A DNA stretch of 64,000 nucleotides from Enterococcus viikkiensis (GTDB lineage Bacteria > Bacillota > Bacilli > Lactobacillales > Enterococcaceae): positions 54,650-118,649 of the forward strand of contig NZ_BJDW01000010.1 of assembly GCF_005405345.1 (NCBI RefSeq), in the 5' to 3' direction. A program made the translations under genes and the position numbers. Shown here piece after piece: positions 20,586 through 29,055 of this stretch. The notes beneath the pieces are model-generated. The model was given only the letters and a program-made list of their open reading frames with translations. It searched no databases and was not told the origin of the DNA. Positions within the stretch are counted from its first letter, which is position 1. The number at the start of each line of letters is the position of its first letter.

Positions 20586-20981
20586 ATGAACACAGCGCAA
20601 GAACTCTATCGATTCACTAAAACATATGGTATTAATTACAACACCGGCGAAGAAAAAGGGACGTTTTTATTTCAAAAGTTTTTACAAGCCTACCCGAAAA
20701 TTAATTTTAGTTTCTCCTTCATTGGCTTTCATAAATACGAAAGTGTCAAAAAGCAAGAGGGATTAAGTGCTTATGCAATCTCTGGCAATACTCTTTATGT
20801 TTTAAGTAAGCAGAAAGCCTATAAATACAATCTGTACCAATGCAGAGCGATTAATGGGAAAAAGAAATTAAATGGTATTCGTCTGATCCTAGATTTTGAA
20901 AATGAAACAATTAAAATCAATCTAGGTTTCGCAGATGGTGGCATCGTTTTAGCCGCTTTAAAACAGGCTGGAAAAAAATAA
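20586..20981 (+). CDS. Hypothetical protein, 131 aa
   Basis: I do not recognise this protein. It is soluble, basic and rich in aromatic residues. The second half has alternating strands (AISGNTLYVLSKQKAYKYNLYQCRAINGKKKLNGIRL shape) that could form a small beta domain. The ATG has a GTGAGG site 7 nt upstream. It follows the DUF308 gene and precedes the tRNA-Gln promoter. Confidence 0.65.
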   Translation: MNTAQELYRFTKTYGINYNTGEEKGTFLFQKFLQAYPKINFSFSFIGFHKYESVKKQEGLSAYAISGNTLYVLSKQKAYKYNLYQCRAINGKKKLNGIRLILDFENETIKINLGFADGGIVLAALKQAGKK

Positions 20982-20991
20982 GACAAGATAG

Positions 20992-21020
20992 TTGAAGAAT
21001 AGAAAAACTAGCGTTATAAT
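20992..21020 (+). promoter_or_regulatory. Promoter of tRNA-Gln
   Basis: A -35 TTGAAG (20992-20997) and a perfect -10 TATAAT (21015-21020) are separated by 17 bp, placing transcription start about 8 nt before the tRNA. Confidence 0.7.
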
Positions 21021-21035
21021 TTTTTCTGTTCTCAT

Positions 21036-21108
21036 TGGGATATGGCCAAATTGGTAAGGCGCCTGACTCTGAATCAGGTAAGTGTAGGTTCGAGCCCTAC
21101 TATCCCAA
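21036..21108 (+). tRNA. tRNA-Gln (anticodon CUG)
   Basis: A full cloverleaf can be drawn: acceptor TGGGATA / TATCCCA with U1-A72 as in bacterial tRNA-Gln, D arm GGCCAAATTGGTAAGGC region, anticodon stem CCTGA / TCAGG around loop CTCTGAA with anticodon CTG, and T arm GTAGG TTCGAGC CCTAC. CCA is not encoded. A promoter lies just upstream and a terminator just downstream, so it is transcribed alone. CUG reads only CAG codons. Confidence 0.93.
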
Positions 21109-21110
21109 TT

Positions 21111-21150
21111 AAAAAACCTTCATTTCTCGAATTGAGAATGAAGGTTTTTT
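21111..21150. terminator. Terminator of tRNA-Gln, shared with uspA
   Basis: A long inverted repeat (AAAAAACCTTCATT.. with its complement) flanked by A and T runs lies between the tRNA and the converging uspA-like gene. Confidence 0.88.
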
Positions 21151-21168
21151 TGTTCGTGCAGTTAATTT

Positions 21169-21600
21169 TTATGGTTTTACTACCAATACGTTGCTGTGCG
21201 CATTATTGACAACATAAGACGTTGTTGAACCTATTAAAGCTTGTTCAACAGCCCCTCGCCCAGTCGCACCTAAAACAATTAAATCTACTTGATGTTCTAC
21301 TGCGTAATCCGTGATTTTTCGCTTTGGATTACCGGAATCAATTTTTGTTTCATACTCAAACTGATTGATTCTTGAATTCGCAATTAATTGTTCTAATTCG
21401 ATCTCTGCATTATTAAGATGAAATTTTAGCGCATCATTAATAAATGCTGGATCACCAATCGAGAATTTGTAATCCACTACGGTAAGGATAAAAAGCTTTG
21501 CGTCATTTCGTTCAGCGATATTTAACGCTTCGTTGAATGCATCATTGGAAGCCGGTGATCCATCTACCGCAACAAGTATTTTCTTATATTCTTCTTTCAT
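21169..21600 (-). CDS. Universal stress protein (UspA family)
   Basis: A 143-residue cytoplasmic protein with the Usp fold. The N-terminal KKILVAVDGSPAS and the C-terminal nucleotide-binding motif GATGRGAVEQALIGSTT (G-2x-G-9x-GST) indicate an ATP-binding Usp. ATG 21600 follows GGGAGGCG. Such proteins accumulate under starvation and stress; a specific role is not visible from context. Confidence 0.93.
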   Translation of the reverse strand: MKEEYKKILVAVDGSPASNDAFNEALNIAERNDAKLFILTVVDYKFSIGDPAFINDALKFHLNNAEIELEQLIANSRINQFEYETKIDSGNPKRKITDYAVEHQVDLIVLGATGRGAVEQALIGSTTSYVVNNAHSNVLVVKP

Positions 21601-21687
21601 CGTAAACGCCTCCCTATCGTTTAGTATACCTTATTGATATCTAATGATAAAAGCTAAATGCACATTGAGATATTGTATCTCTGTGGC

Positions 21688-21846
21688 TTATTTACAAATA
21701 AAATTTATCTTTATTAATATTTCCATTGCTTGTTTACTGATCAGACGAATCGACAGTATCGTTCTAACTTTCCAATGTCTCAATGAAATTGGCGTTATTG
21801 CTTCTTTATACTTTAGACCCCTTGTATTTTCATTAATTATCGTCTA
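21688..21846 (-). pseudogene. Possible LysR-type regulator 3' remnant
   Basis: The minus strand reads about 52 codons without a start (RGLKYKEAITPISLRHWK.. to a TAA at 21688-21690), with spacing of conserved residues like the end of a LysR effector domain. LysR genes often diverge from azlC, whose remnant follows. This is a weak call by eye. Confidence 0.3.
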
Positions 21847-21896
21847 ATATAATTAGAGTATAATGAGACTAGGGTCATTTAGGTATCGAAATCGCT

Positions 21897-22330
21897 ATGA
21901 GAATCGTTGGAAAGTCTGTCCATCTTGCAATCTGGCAGATCTTTTGTGTTCACCCTTGTATATGCCTCTATACCCGATTTATTTTGAGCGCCCTACTTTT
22001 ATTAAGCACGCCAATTTTATCCATCATATTTGCGGTCTTCTTGTTCACCTCACGCCATCTATTGATGCGCTTTTCCGTTGCTCTTTACTTTGTATTAACT
22101 AATCGGCATTGCTGCCGGTAGTCTCGTAGCAGATGAATCCTATGACATTTTAATGAATACACTGGTCGGACAAAACAAAGTCAGTCGTACGTGGATGCAT
22201 GGTTTAACCATTACTGCTTATTTAGTTTGGGTTGTTTCGAATTATAGGTGCTTTATTAGGAAACTTTATTCCCAATCCGATGGTTTTTGGCCCTCCCTTT
22301 CCTTTCAACCTCTGACTGGGGGGGTAGCTA
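21897..22330 (+). pseudogene. azlC: AzlC-family branched-chain amino acid exporter, decayed
   Basis: Three reading frames in order show AzlC hallmarks: ILSALLLLSTPILSIIFAVF followed by the family motif SRHLLM (about 21990-22070), then VADESYDILMNTL and HGLTITAYLVWVVS (22130-22235), then IGALLGNFIPNPMVFG in a third frame (22238-22300). The hydrophobic pattern fits a membrane protein, but at least two frameshifts and an early stop make it non-functional. No azlD follows. The remainder of 21601-22380 shows no intact gene. Confidence 0.6.
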
Positions 22331-22438
22331 GCGGGTTTCTACAATCACTTTAAATAACGCGAGTTATAGAGCTTATTTCTGGTTTTGCCCATATTAGTAG
22401 TGTACTATATAACAAAATATGAAAAAGGAGTAACTATC

Positions 22439-22657
22439 ATGAAAAAGATTGCTGGATTTTTCTTTCAAAAACCTTTAGATTTGACTCAAAAGAAATCTTT
22501 CGAAATCCATCTTCCAACCGACACTTTGTACAACGGCAGCGAACCCGTCCTAGAATCCAACCGGCAGATTTTGTGTGAAATTAGTAAACAGTATGATTAT
22601 CCCGAAGATAGCTTACACAGTTTTTTTGTCATTACCGAGATTTGTGAGTCTGACTAA
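22439..22657 (+). CDS. Hypothetical protein, 72 aa
   Basis: I do not recognise this small protein. ATG 22439 has AAGGAG at 8 nt and a possible promoter lies upstream (TTGCCC at 22385, 17 bp, TATAAC at 22408). The sequence is soluble and mildly acidic (MKKIAGFFFQKPLDLTQKK... ending EICESD). It sits in a decayed region, so it may itself be a remnant, but the start signals look intact. Confidence 0.5.
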   Translation: MKKIAGFFFQKPLDLTQKKSFEIHLPTDTLYNGSEPVLESNRQILCEISKQYDYPEDSLHSFFVITEICESD

Positions 22658-23070
22658 AAAGTTTATATTACTTTTGAGAACGATACTATCAGCGGTTTTA
22701 CAAAAATTTCTCCCCATTTTTTAATATTGAACTTAAAAAAATTTCGGAGTGATCCTTACACTTTACGAATTTAAATTTTCTATCATCATTAATGTATCTA
22801 GAGCTTTTGTAAAAGATATCCTCTACTTCACTAGAGTTGATGTCTTTTTTTATGTTCCGATGATCAGTGTACTTGAAAAATCAAAAAACGGGTATGAATA
22901 TTTACCAAATAGACTTTCTATCAAAATATCGTTATTAACTCAAAAAGCCTTATTTTTGGATTAATTATACAACTATTTCTGTCTGTACATCCTTTCCAAT
23001 TCTCTGTATTTTATCGGTACCTCAATTTACATTTTTAAAAAATTTATTTTGATTTTTAAAGCTGTCGTTC
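22658..23070. other. Non-coding, AT-rich stretch
   Basis: About 410 bp of very AT-rich sequence between the small gene and the IS3 remnant. I see no convincing gene: the only open frame (22749-22964) lacks a ribosome site and a recognisable family. Confidence 0.5.
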
Positions 23071-23071
23071 C

Positions 23072-23290
23072 TTTGATTGACCTTCTATACCTTTTCCTAG
23101 AAATACTGTTTTCCAACCGGTTGAACCAGGCGGATATTCTCCCCGTACGTTGCCAGCGTCACCACGTTTCGATTTGTGTTTTATTTTTATTCGCTAAGTC
23201 TGCCATAATCGTTTTTAAAAGAGTATTCTCTTGTTCCATCTGTATAATTATTTCATTGAGGTGAAGCGGATAAGCCACTCGATTTTTCAT
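23072..23290 (-). pseudogene. IS3-family transposase OrfA remnant
   Basis: From ATG 23290 the minus strand encodes MKNRVAYPLHLNEIII..., then NKNKTQIETW, followed by a TGA at 23159-23161 where the family has a second Trp, then RWQRTG and, one frame over, RLVQPVGKQY (23100-23135). This order is the HTH region of IS3-type OrfA proteins. The stop and the frameshift inactivate it, and no OrfB is found next to it. Confidence 0.65.
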
Positions 23291-23292
23291 TG

Positions 23293-23342
23293 AAAAAAGC
23301 ACCTCTTCGTTAAATCCATTTTAACGAAGAGGTGCTTTTTTA
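23293..23342 (-). promoter_or_regulatory. Hairpin over the ribosome site of the IS3 OrfA remnant
   Basis: A perfect inverted repeat of about 22 bp (AAAAAAGCACCTCTTCGTTAAA and complement) ends 3 bp before the OrfA ATG. On the minus strand its 3' arm contains the GAGGTG ribosome site. The plus strand reads as a strong terminator. Sequestering the transposase start is a known device of insertion sequences. Confidence 0.6.
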
Positions 23343-23436
23343 TTTTGTCTCAGGTTATGAGATCAGTTCCAAAGAATACTCACTTTTTTAATATAGAAAT
23401 ACTTCATAAATAGTCAAATTTAGAAGCTTTAGATTT

Positions 23437-24723
23437 TTATTTTGCGTACCAACCAATACCTTCGTATTTCCAGCCTCGTGTCTTTAATACGTTCACTTCG
23501 TTTTGATCTTTTGTGTAATGATGAGAGCCGCTTCTTAAGCTTGGGTTAAACAAGCGATGAATTTTCACACTTTTATTATTGTCGGAATACCAAGCAACGC
23601 CTTCATAAGTCCATTTATGTTTGGTGGTCAAAACCTTTACTTCATTCCAATCCAAAGTGTAATGATGATCGCGAAGTGTGGAATTGTACAATCGATAAAC
23701 TGATGCTCCTGTTGAAGGAGCATTCCAAGCAATCCCCTCATATTTTCCCCAACCAATTTTCACTAAATGATTTTTTTCATTCAAATTTGCGGTATAGAAG
23801 TGTTCATAATTATTAGGGTTGTATAATCGATACATTGGGATACTTTTACTTGGCGGCGTTGGATTTGGTGTCGATCCGTCAGCCGAGTCGTACTGCGTTA
23901 AATTATAATTAGCGATAACTGTGTTTAATGTCGATCCATAGTTTGGTGCGGTAGCATATCTTCCCGTCAACCAAGCAGTGGCATCTTTATAAGATTTTGT
24001 ATTGCTCTTCCAAGCGCCCGAATAATAATAAACACCTGGAGAAAAAGAGGTATTCTTTAGTATAGTCACATTATCATTTAAAGACTCTTTAAATGATGGA
24101 TATTTCCTAAACTTCGCATCAATATAGTACCATCCTTGTTCCGCGCTCCACTCCTGTGTCTTCATAATTACTGACTGGCCATTATATTCTCCTTTGATAC
24201 CAAACAAGTTATAGTTAGGAGCTTTTGATAACGTACTTGCTCCCCACCCACTTTCAACAATTGCTTGAGCAATCATAACGGAAGCATAGAGATTATTTGC
24301 ATTCGCCAAGGTCTTTGCAGAAGCAGCTATCTGATTAATAAAGGTCTGCTGAGTGCTCAAGGCTGAACGAGCTGATCGAAATGCAGGTGGATCTAAAGTA
24401 AAATCTTCAAATCGAACAGGATGGTGAAATTGTAAGTTTCCTAAAGAATCATATTCTGCTTCGTCAACTACACTCTCCTCTTCGTTGACTTCACTACTCT
24501 CGTTAACAGAATCCCTCTCCTCTGTCTGAACAGGTTCCGTTGTTTCCTGAACTTCTTTTAAAGCTTCAGAAGAACTTGATGTTTCAGTTGTCATAGTGCT
24601 ATCTTGCACTTCGCTAGCTGAACTGATTTCTGAAATCGTCGAATTTTCAGCATAGACCTTAAAGCCAGAAACACTCAAACTTCCTAATACTATCACACTA
24701 CAAATTATTTCTTTTATTCTCAT
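23437..24723 (-). CDS. Secreted N-acetylglucosaminidase autolysin with three C-terminal repeats
   Basis: Peptidoglycan hydrolase, 428 residues. A signal peptide (about 1-25, ending VYAEN) is followed by a Ser/Glu/Thr-rich linker (26-90), a glucosaminidase (FlgJ/LytG-type) domain at about 120-275 ([14 protein letters not shown] with catalytic Glu; [13 protein letters not shown]), and three ~45-residue repeats (about 294-428: [60 protein letters not shown]) of the DUF5648 type. The repeats probably bind the cell wall. The ATG has an AGGGGGAAG site. It is monocistronic. Confidence 0.92.
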   Translation of the reverse strand: MRIKEIICSVIVLGSLSVSGFKVYAENSTISEISSASEVQDSTMTTETSSSSEALKEVQETTEPVQTEERDSVNESSEVNEEESVVDEAEYDSLGNLQFHHPVRFEDFTLDPPAFRSARSALSTQQTFINQIAASAKTLANANNLYASVMIAQAIVESGWGASTLSKAPNYNLFGIKGEYNGQSVIMKTQEWSAEQGWYYIDAKFRKYPSFKESLNDNVTILKNTSFSPGVYYYSGAWKSNTKSYKDATAWLTGRYATAPNYGSTLNTVIANYNLTQYDSADGSTPNPTPPSKSIPMYRLYNPNNYEHFYTANLNEKNHLVKIGWGKYEGIAWNAPSTGASVYRLYNSTLRDHHYTLDWNEVKVLTTKHKWTYEGVAWYSDNNKSVKIHRLFNPSLRSGSHHYTKDQNEVNVLKTRGWKYEGIGWYAK

Positions 24724-25009
24724 GTCTTCCCCCTGTGTAAACCTTAATCACTAATTATCTCGCATAAAATATAACTACTTACAGAGTATAAATTACCAAA
24801 CTTTAATCAAAAAGTAAATTTATTTTATTTTTTTAAGAACACAAAAAAACGCTTCATCTCAGTTTCCTTTCAAAAGCTTTGTATAAATTAAAAGTAAGGA
24901 ATGTTTTTTATAAAATGTCTTTATGGCCTGATTTTAATCCATATTATTTTAATATATTACTTATAATGAGCATCTTATTTGCTATAATAGTCTTTGGGGG
25001 GAATTACTT

Positions 25010-25279
25010 ATGGATATCGGATCGGCAGTTTCTTGGGTAATTTACCTGATTTTCTTTTTTATGAGTATCATCTATTTTAAATTATTTAAAAATGAACGAC
25101 GGATGATCCACCTTTACCTTTCGTTAATTCCAACGTTTATATGTATTTATTCATTGATGAATTACCATCACTATCAGCCATCGGAAGGTGCTTCTTCACT
25201 TGCTTTACTAATACTGGTCTCGCTCTTTACCTTTATGCTATATTGGTTGATCTATTCTTTTGGCGGCGATACTGATTAA
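25010..25279 (+). CDS. Small membrane protein, 89 aa
   Basis: Unrecognised. Three hydrophobic segments (about 5-23, 33-50, 60-82) separated by short charged loops, ending SFGGDTD. A GGGGGG ribosome site and a TATAAT box (about 24984) lie upstream. It is followed by another small membrane protein gene with its own TATAAT and AAGGAG. Confidence 0.65.
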   Translation: MDIGSAVSWVIYLIFFFMSIIYFKLFKNERRMIHLYLSLIPTFICIYSLMNYHHYQPSEGASSLALLILVSLFTFMLYWLIYSFGGDTD

Positions 25280-25375
25280 CCGTTTGCTATTTCTTAACAA
25301 AATATTTCATAAAGCTTTGATTCGATCTATGCTATAATAAGCTTTATTTATCACAAATTTCGAAGGAGCTTTGTT

Positions 25376-25693
25376 ATGGCTATTTTATTGACTTTGATAT
25401 TTGATCTTCTCATGATCGCATTATTTTTATTTCGAATGGTCCAAGGAGATCAAATTATTTTTATCGTTAGTATTATTTTACAAGGATTAATTTTTATCGA
25501 CTTATTAGCAATAATACTTTTACGCCCTGCCAAATCCAAAAACATAGAAAGTGATCCGTCAGAGATTACACGAAAAAGAAGCCGTAATCAAGTTAGTCGG
25601 CCTCGCGGCGGTCTCCTTGCCAAGGTTTCTTGTATTATCGCCTTATTGGTTCTAGCTTATTATATTTATTCTGTAGTTTTTCTATTTATTTAG
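25376..25693 (+). CDS. Small membrane protein, 105 aa
   Basis: Unrecognised. Two N-terminal hydrophobic segments (about 3-20 and 27-48), a basic linker rich in Lys, Arg and Ser (50-75), and a C-terminal helix (82-103). The start has AAGGAG and an upstream TATAAT; a strong terminator follows. Confidence 0.65.
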   Translation: MAILLTLIFDLLMIALFLFRMVQGDQIIFIVSIILQGLIFIDLLAIILLRPAKSKNIESDPSEITRKRSRNQVSRPRGGLLAKVSCIIALLVLAYYIYSVVFLFI

Positions 25694-25708
25694 CCTTGCA
25701 CACTGACT

Positions 25709-25743
25709 AAAAAAGTATGTCCAAAAGCGGACATACTTTTTTT
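25709..25743 (+). terminator. Terminator after the small membrane protein gene
   Basis: Stem AAAAAGTATGTCC / GGACATACTTTTT with loop AAAAGC and a T tail. Confidence 0.9.
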
Positions 25744-25838
25744 ATACAATAAATTTAAATAATTGCCAACTGATGGTTAGCACCGGTTAATACTCTTGAA
25801 ACAGCAAATAAGGTCTCTTGTTATAAAGAATAGTTTTT

Positions 25839-26513
25839 TTAGCGTTCGTCGTATTTCGAAGATAAATAATTTATTTTTCGATTGAATTTTTTCGGCAGAT
25901 AAGACAACAGCCCTAACAGAACCCCAGCAATACCCAACTCAAGCAATAATTTTACAGAAACCCCTTTTTTCGCAATTTCTGAGGCCATAAAAGCATAAAT
26001 AAAACTTGCCGGTAGCATCGTTAAAAAGGAGATCAGACTAAATTTTTTCAAGCTCATGGGAGTCATTGCATAGGCATAGCTTTGAATAGCAAAAGGAAAG
26101 ATCGGCACTAAGCGGGTAAAAATCAAAAAAGAAAGCCCATTTTCCCGCACCCCTTTTTCAATTTTTTGAAAGGTTGGATCACTGCCGAAGCGTTGTAGTA
26201 GATATTCACGGGCTACATATTTCCCGATTGCAAATGAAATACTTGCTCCTAGTGAGGCGCCAATTACGGTCAACGCGCCTCCGATCCACCCACCATAGGC
26301 TAAGCCGCCAACGATTGCTAAAAATTGTCCCGGCAGTAAAAAAACTGCGACTACTATTGAGAGTAAAATAAAAATTAAATAGCTCCACCAGCCCAGACTT
26401 TCAAGATAACTTCTTAGTTGCGAGATATCCGTCAACAGTGCAACCAATCCAAGCTGATTAGCAAGCACTAACACGATTGCTACTAATATGAGAAATACAA
26501 TAATTTTCTTCAT
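25839..26513 (-). CDS. TVP38/TMEM64-family (DedA-related) membrane protein
   Basis: A 224-residue polytopic membrane protein. The core VAVFLLPGQFLAIVGGLAYG, the GASLGASISFAIGKYVAR segment and FTRLVPIFPFAIQSYAYAMT are the conserved SNARE-associated (VTT) domain features; five or six helices are predicted. E. coli YdjX and YdjZ are members encoded in the ydjXYZ-ynjABCDEF region, paralleling the neighbours here. It is the last gene of the cluster, 13 bp after the nucleoside hydrolase, with a GAAGGAGG site. Transport role unknown; relatives include a reported lipid scramblase. Confidence 0.88.
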   Translation of the reverse strand: MKKIIVFLILVAIVLVLANQLGLVALLTDISQLRSYLESLGWWSYLIFILLSIVVAVFLLPGQFLAIVGGLAYGGWIGGALTVIGASLGASISFAIGKYVAREYLLQRFGSDPTFQKIEKGVRENGLSFLIFTRLVPIFPFAIQSYAYAMTPMSLKKFSLISFLTMLPASFIYAFMASEIAKKGVSVKLLLELGIAGVLLGLLSYLPKKFNRKINYLSSKYDER

Positions 26514-26526
26514 GCTTCCTCCTTCT

Positions 26527-27393
26527 CTAGTCGATACTACGAGTTAACCCCTGGACCATTCGTTGAATGACTAATTGATTAAAGCTAGTCAAATCTAACA
26601 GTTTTTGTGGCATCTTTACTAAATAATCAGACTGCTGTGCCAATGTCAATTGTCCCTTTGATAAATTATCTTGTACCCTAGCAAGCTGATACTCTTCTTG
26701 GCTAAACAAATCTGGGCGTTCCAAGTAAACCGCTGTAGTCATGTCCCAATTGCAAAAACCGCTGAAGTGAAAATTTTCCTTGTTCCATTCGATCCAGCTT
26801 TGCAAGCTATCTGCTATCCAACACAATTTATCTGAGGTTATCAAAGAACCGGCTGCTTCGAGAAAGTTTTCCAATTCTTCCCTTGAAAAAAAGGCTCCCG
26901 CAGTCATGTGTCCATTCATGATCGTTACCTTCGTCTGACTTAGTAACACTTTTTTTGTCGCCAAGGGATCACAAGAAAAATTCAATTCTTTCACTGGAAG
27001 TTGATTAACGAAAAGCGGCTGCGTGATTCCCCCCATCAAGATGATTTCTTGGACTTTATTAAAAAAAGTCGGGTCCTTTTCTTGTGTTCGCGCTAGATTC
27101 GTTAGTGCACCAGTAGCGATGATCGTGATCTCGTTGGGAAAGCGATTGACCTGATCGATTAAATAATCTACCGCTTTTTCTGAGGGATAATAGGAAAAGT
27201 CTAGTCTCAACCGTGTTTGCAATTCTTGGGTCATTTGTTGGACCTCTTGAATAGTCCCATTCCCGTAGCTTAAGGTCACGCCTAATAAATCAATTTCAGT
27301 CATGCCCAATAAATAAAACAACGTCAATCCGTCATCCACATCATGATTTTTCAAGCCAAAGGTATTGTCGCAATCATAAATAATTTTTCTCAT
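26527..27393 (-). CDS. Inosine/uridine-preferring nucleoside hydrolase
   Basis: Hydrolyses N-ribosidic bonds of nucleosides. The N-terminal Asp cluster YDCDNTFGLKNHDVDDGL (about 5-22) is the calcium and ribose site, and TIIATGALTNLA (about 95-107) and the MNGHMTAGAFF region follow the family pattern. In most members the cluster reads DxDxGxDDA; here it is altered (FGLKNHDVDDG), suggesting a changed substrate. Length is 288 residues. It overlaps the preceding gene by 4 bp, so it belongs to the coupled operon. Confidence 0.88.
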   Translation of the reverse strand: MRKIIYDCDNTFGLKNHDVDDGLTLFYLLGMTEIDLLGVTLSYGNGTIQEVQQMTQELQTRLRLDFSYYPSEKAVDYLIDQVNRFPNEITIIATGALTNLARTQEKDPTFFNKVQEIILMGGITQPLFVNQLPVKELNFSCDPLATKKVLLSQTKVTIMNGHMTAGAFFSREELENFLEAAGSLITSDKLCWIADSLQSWIEWNKENFHFSGFCNWDMTTAVYLERPDLFSQEEYQLARVQDNLSKGQLTLAQQSDYLVKMPQKLLDLTSFNQLVIQRMVQGLTRSID

Positions 27394-28055
27394 TGGAATA
27401 ACCCTCGATTTTCTTTGAGCCAGTAACCGAAATTCGTATTCTCCTGGTTCAATTGAGATTGAATCGCTTGCAGATCGGCCGGATGATCCATGTCTTCCAG
27501 CGGCTCTAACAAAGCTACCTGATACTTACGTAAAAGCTTTAATGTTTCAGTTAACACTTCATTTTTCCCCCAAGTAATCGGCGCATCAAAAATTGGTGCC
27601 AAGTTTACTGTTTCTGTCGCTCCCACTAAATAATAGCCGCCATCAGGAGACGGTCCCAGTACCACTTCACTCATTTGATCAAAAGCTGAAGTAATAAGCT
27701 CAGCCGTTAAATTGGGAATATCGCTGCCGGTCAAAACAACTTTTTGATAACCAAGCGAAAAGACCGTCGCCAGTGCTTGCTTCATCCGCTCACCAATTGT
27801 TGGTCCTTTTTGAGGAAAAGCTTTAAAGCTTATTGGCATAAGTTGAATCAAGGAATCGGGACTGCCTTCGTCTGAATATGCTAAAAATAGATCGATTCCT
27901 TGATTAACTAGCGGGGAAAATTTTTTGAAGCTATCTTGCAACATTCGCAGTTGAGCTTGACTGGCCTTGGTACCAGTCAGTCGACTTTGCAAACGAGTTT
28001 TGACTTTATTAGGAATCGGGACACGAGTAAATAAAATATAGGCCTGTTTATTCAA
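27390..28055 (-). CDS. DUF2064 / TIGR04282-type glycosyltransferase-like protein
   Basis: A 221-residue protein of the GT-A-like DUF2064 family, once named rSAM/selenodomain-associated transferase 1. The hallmarks are AYILFTRVPIPNKVKTRL at the N-terminus (FxRxPxPGxVKTRL), VVLTGSDIPNLTAELI near 100 and GPSPDGGYYLVG near 125. The start is TTG at 28055, 7-8 nt after GAAGGAG, overlapping the phosphotransferase gene by 8 bp. Family members occur in arsenosugar clusters, but no radical SAM gene is present here. Its substrate is unknown. Confidence 0.87.
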   Translation of the reverse strand: MNKQAYILFTRVPIPNKVKTRLQSRLTGTKASQAQLRMLQDSFKKFSPLVNQGIDLFLAYSDEGSPDSLIQLMPISFKAFPQKGPTIGERMKQALATVFSLGYQKVVLTGSDIPNLTAELITSAFDQMSEVVLGPSPDGGYYLVGATETVNLAPIFDAPITWGKNEVLTETLKLLRKYQVALLEPLEDMDHPADLQAIQSQLNQENTNFGYWLKENRGLFQ

Positions 28056-29043
28056 AGACTTGCTCCTTCAGTGCTTGTTGTAAAAAAACGGGTTCCAAAT
28101 AGCTAGTCACCTTTTCAAATATTTCTTGATTTTTCAATGCCTTCGTCGCTGTTTGATAACTGTCATAGGCCATCGCCGACCATGCTAGTGCCCGCAGCAT
28201 CAAGTAGGGATGGTAGATTTTCAGCGCTTCTTCAAAGGCTGTTCTGTCAAATCCTGTTGCGTGAAGATACTCGTCAAAAAATTGATGTTTTTCTGTTTGA
28301 TTCAATAATAAATTACTTCGCCAAAGAGTTGTCGTTGTGGCCAAAAATTGTGAAATATCTTGCACCGGATGGCTAATCACCGGCTTTTCCCAATCGATCA
28401 AATAACCTTTTTCACCAATAATGAAATTGTGAGAATTGACCTCTGTATTATTCACACACCAAAGATCTAAATCATTGAAAAAGCGCTGCTGGTCAACATT
28501 TTTTGTGCAGCGTTCTAAGGCTCTCGCCAATTCTCGTTGAGCTGTTAAAGGTACAAAATTGCTTTTTAAAACCGGTGCTAACAGCCGCTGGCACTCCTCC
28601 ACGCGGGCAGACAAGATCGTCTTTTTTTCCTCTACAAGAAAATTGGCGACCAAGTCATCAATCGGCTGACGATGGATCTCACCAAAAATTTTAGCAGCTT
28701 TAGTTAGATCACTGCGATAATCTAAGGGCTGTCCTACTAAAAATTCCATGATCAATAAGCCTTGCTTAAAAAAACGGCGGCTATCATCGACATAATACAC
28801 TTTCGGTGTCCGGCCAGTTCGTTCCAGCCAGCTCAATGCTTGATACTCATATTGAATCTGATTCTCCAATTGTAATTGACTCCCGTAGTTTAGCCGGAAA
28901 ACAAATTGTTTCTTTCCATCGGAAATCAGAAAATTTTGATTGTATTCTCCTTGTGCTAAAAATTCTACCGCAATTGGTGGTTGCAGTTTTAATTTTTCAA
29001 TTAAATGAAGCTCTTTTAAATAAGCTGCAATTCTTGTGCGCAT
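28048..29043 (-). CDS. Aminoglycoside phosphotransferase/choline kinase-like protein
   Basis: A 331-residue small-molecule kinase of the APH fold. It shows FLAQGEYNQNFLI (nucleotide loop), a Lys-equivalent VFRLNYGSQ, the catalytic-loop region LWCVNNTEVNSHNFII and the metal site YLIDWEKP (about 225). In the loop the usual HxDxxxxN appears as NNTEVNSHN, so activity or metal use may be altered. It lies between the two glycosyltransferase-like genes and may phosphorylate a sugar or alcohol; this is inference. Confidence 0.8.
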   Translation of the reverse strand: MRTRIAAYLKELHLIEKLKLQPPIAVEFLAQGEYNQNFLISDGKKQFVFRLNYGSQLQLENQIQYEYQALSWLERTGRTPKVYYVDDSRRFFKQGLLIMEFLVGQPLDYRSDLTKAAKIFGEIHRQPIDDLVANFLVEEKKTILSARVEECQRLLAPVLKSNFVPLTAQRELARALERCTKNVDQQRFFNDLDLWCVNNTEVNSHNFIIGEKGYLIDWEKPVISHPVQDISQFLATTTTLWRSNLLLNQTEKHQFFDEYLHATGFDRTAFEEALKIYHPYLMLRALAWSAMAYDSYQTATKALKNQEIFEKVTSYLEPVFLQQALKEQVFE

Positions 29044-29055
29044 CTTGTGCTCCTT

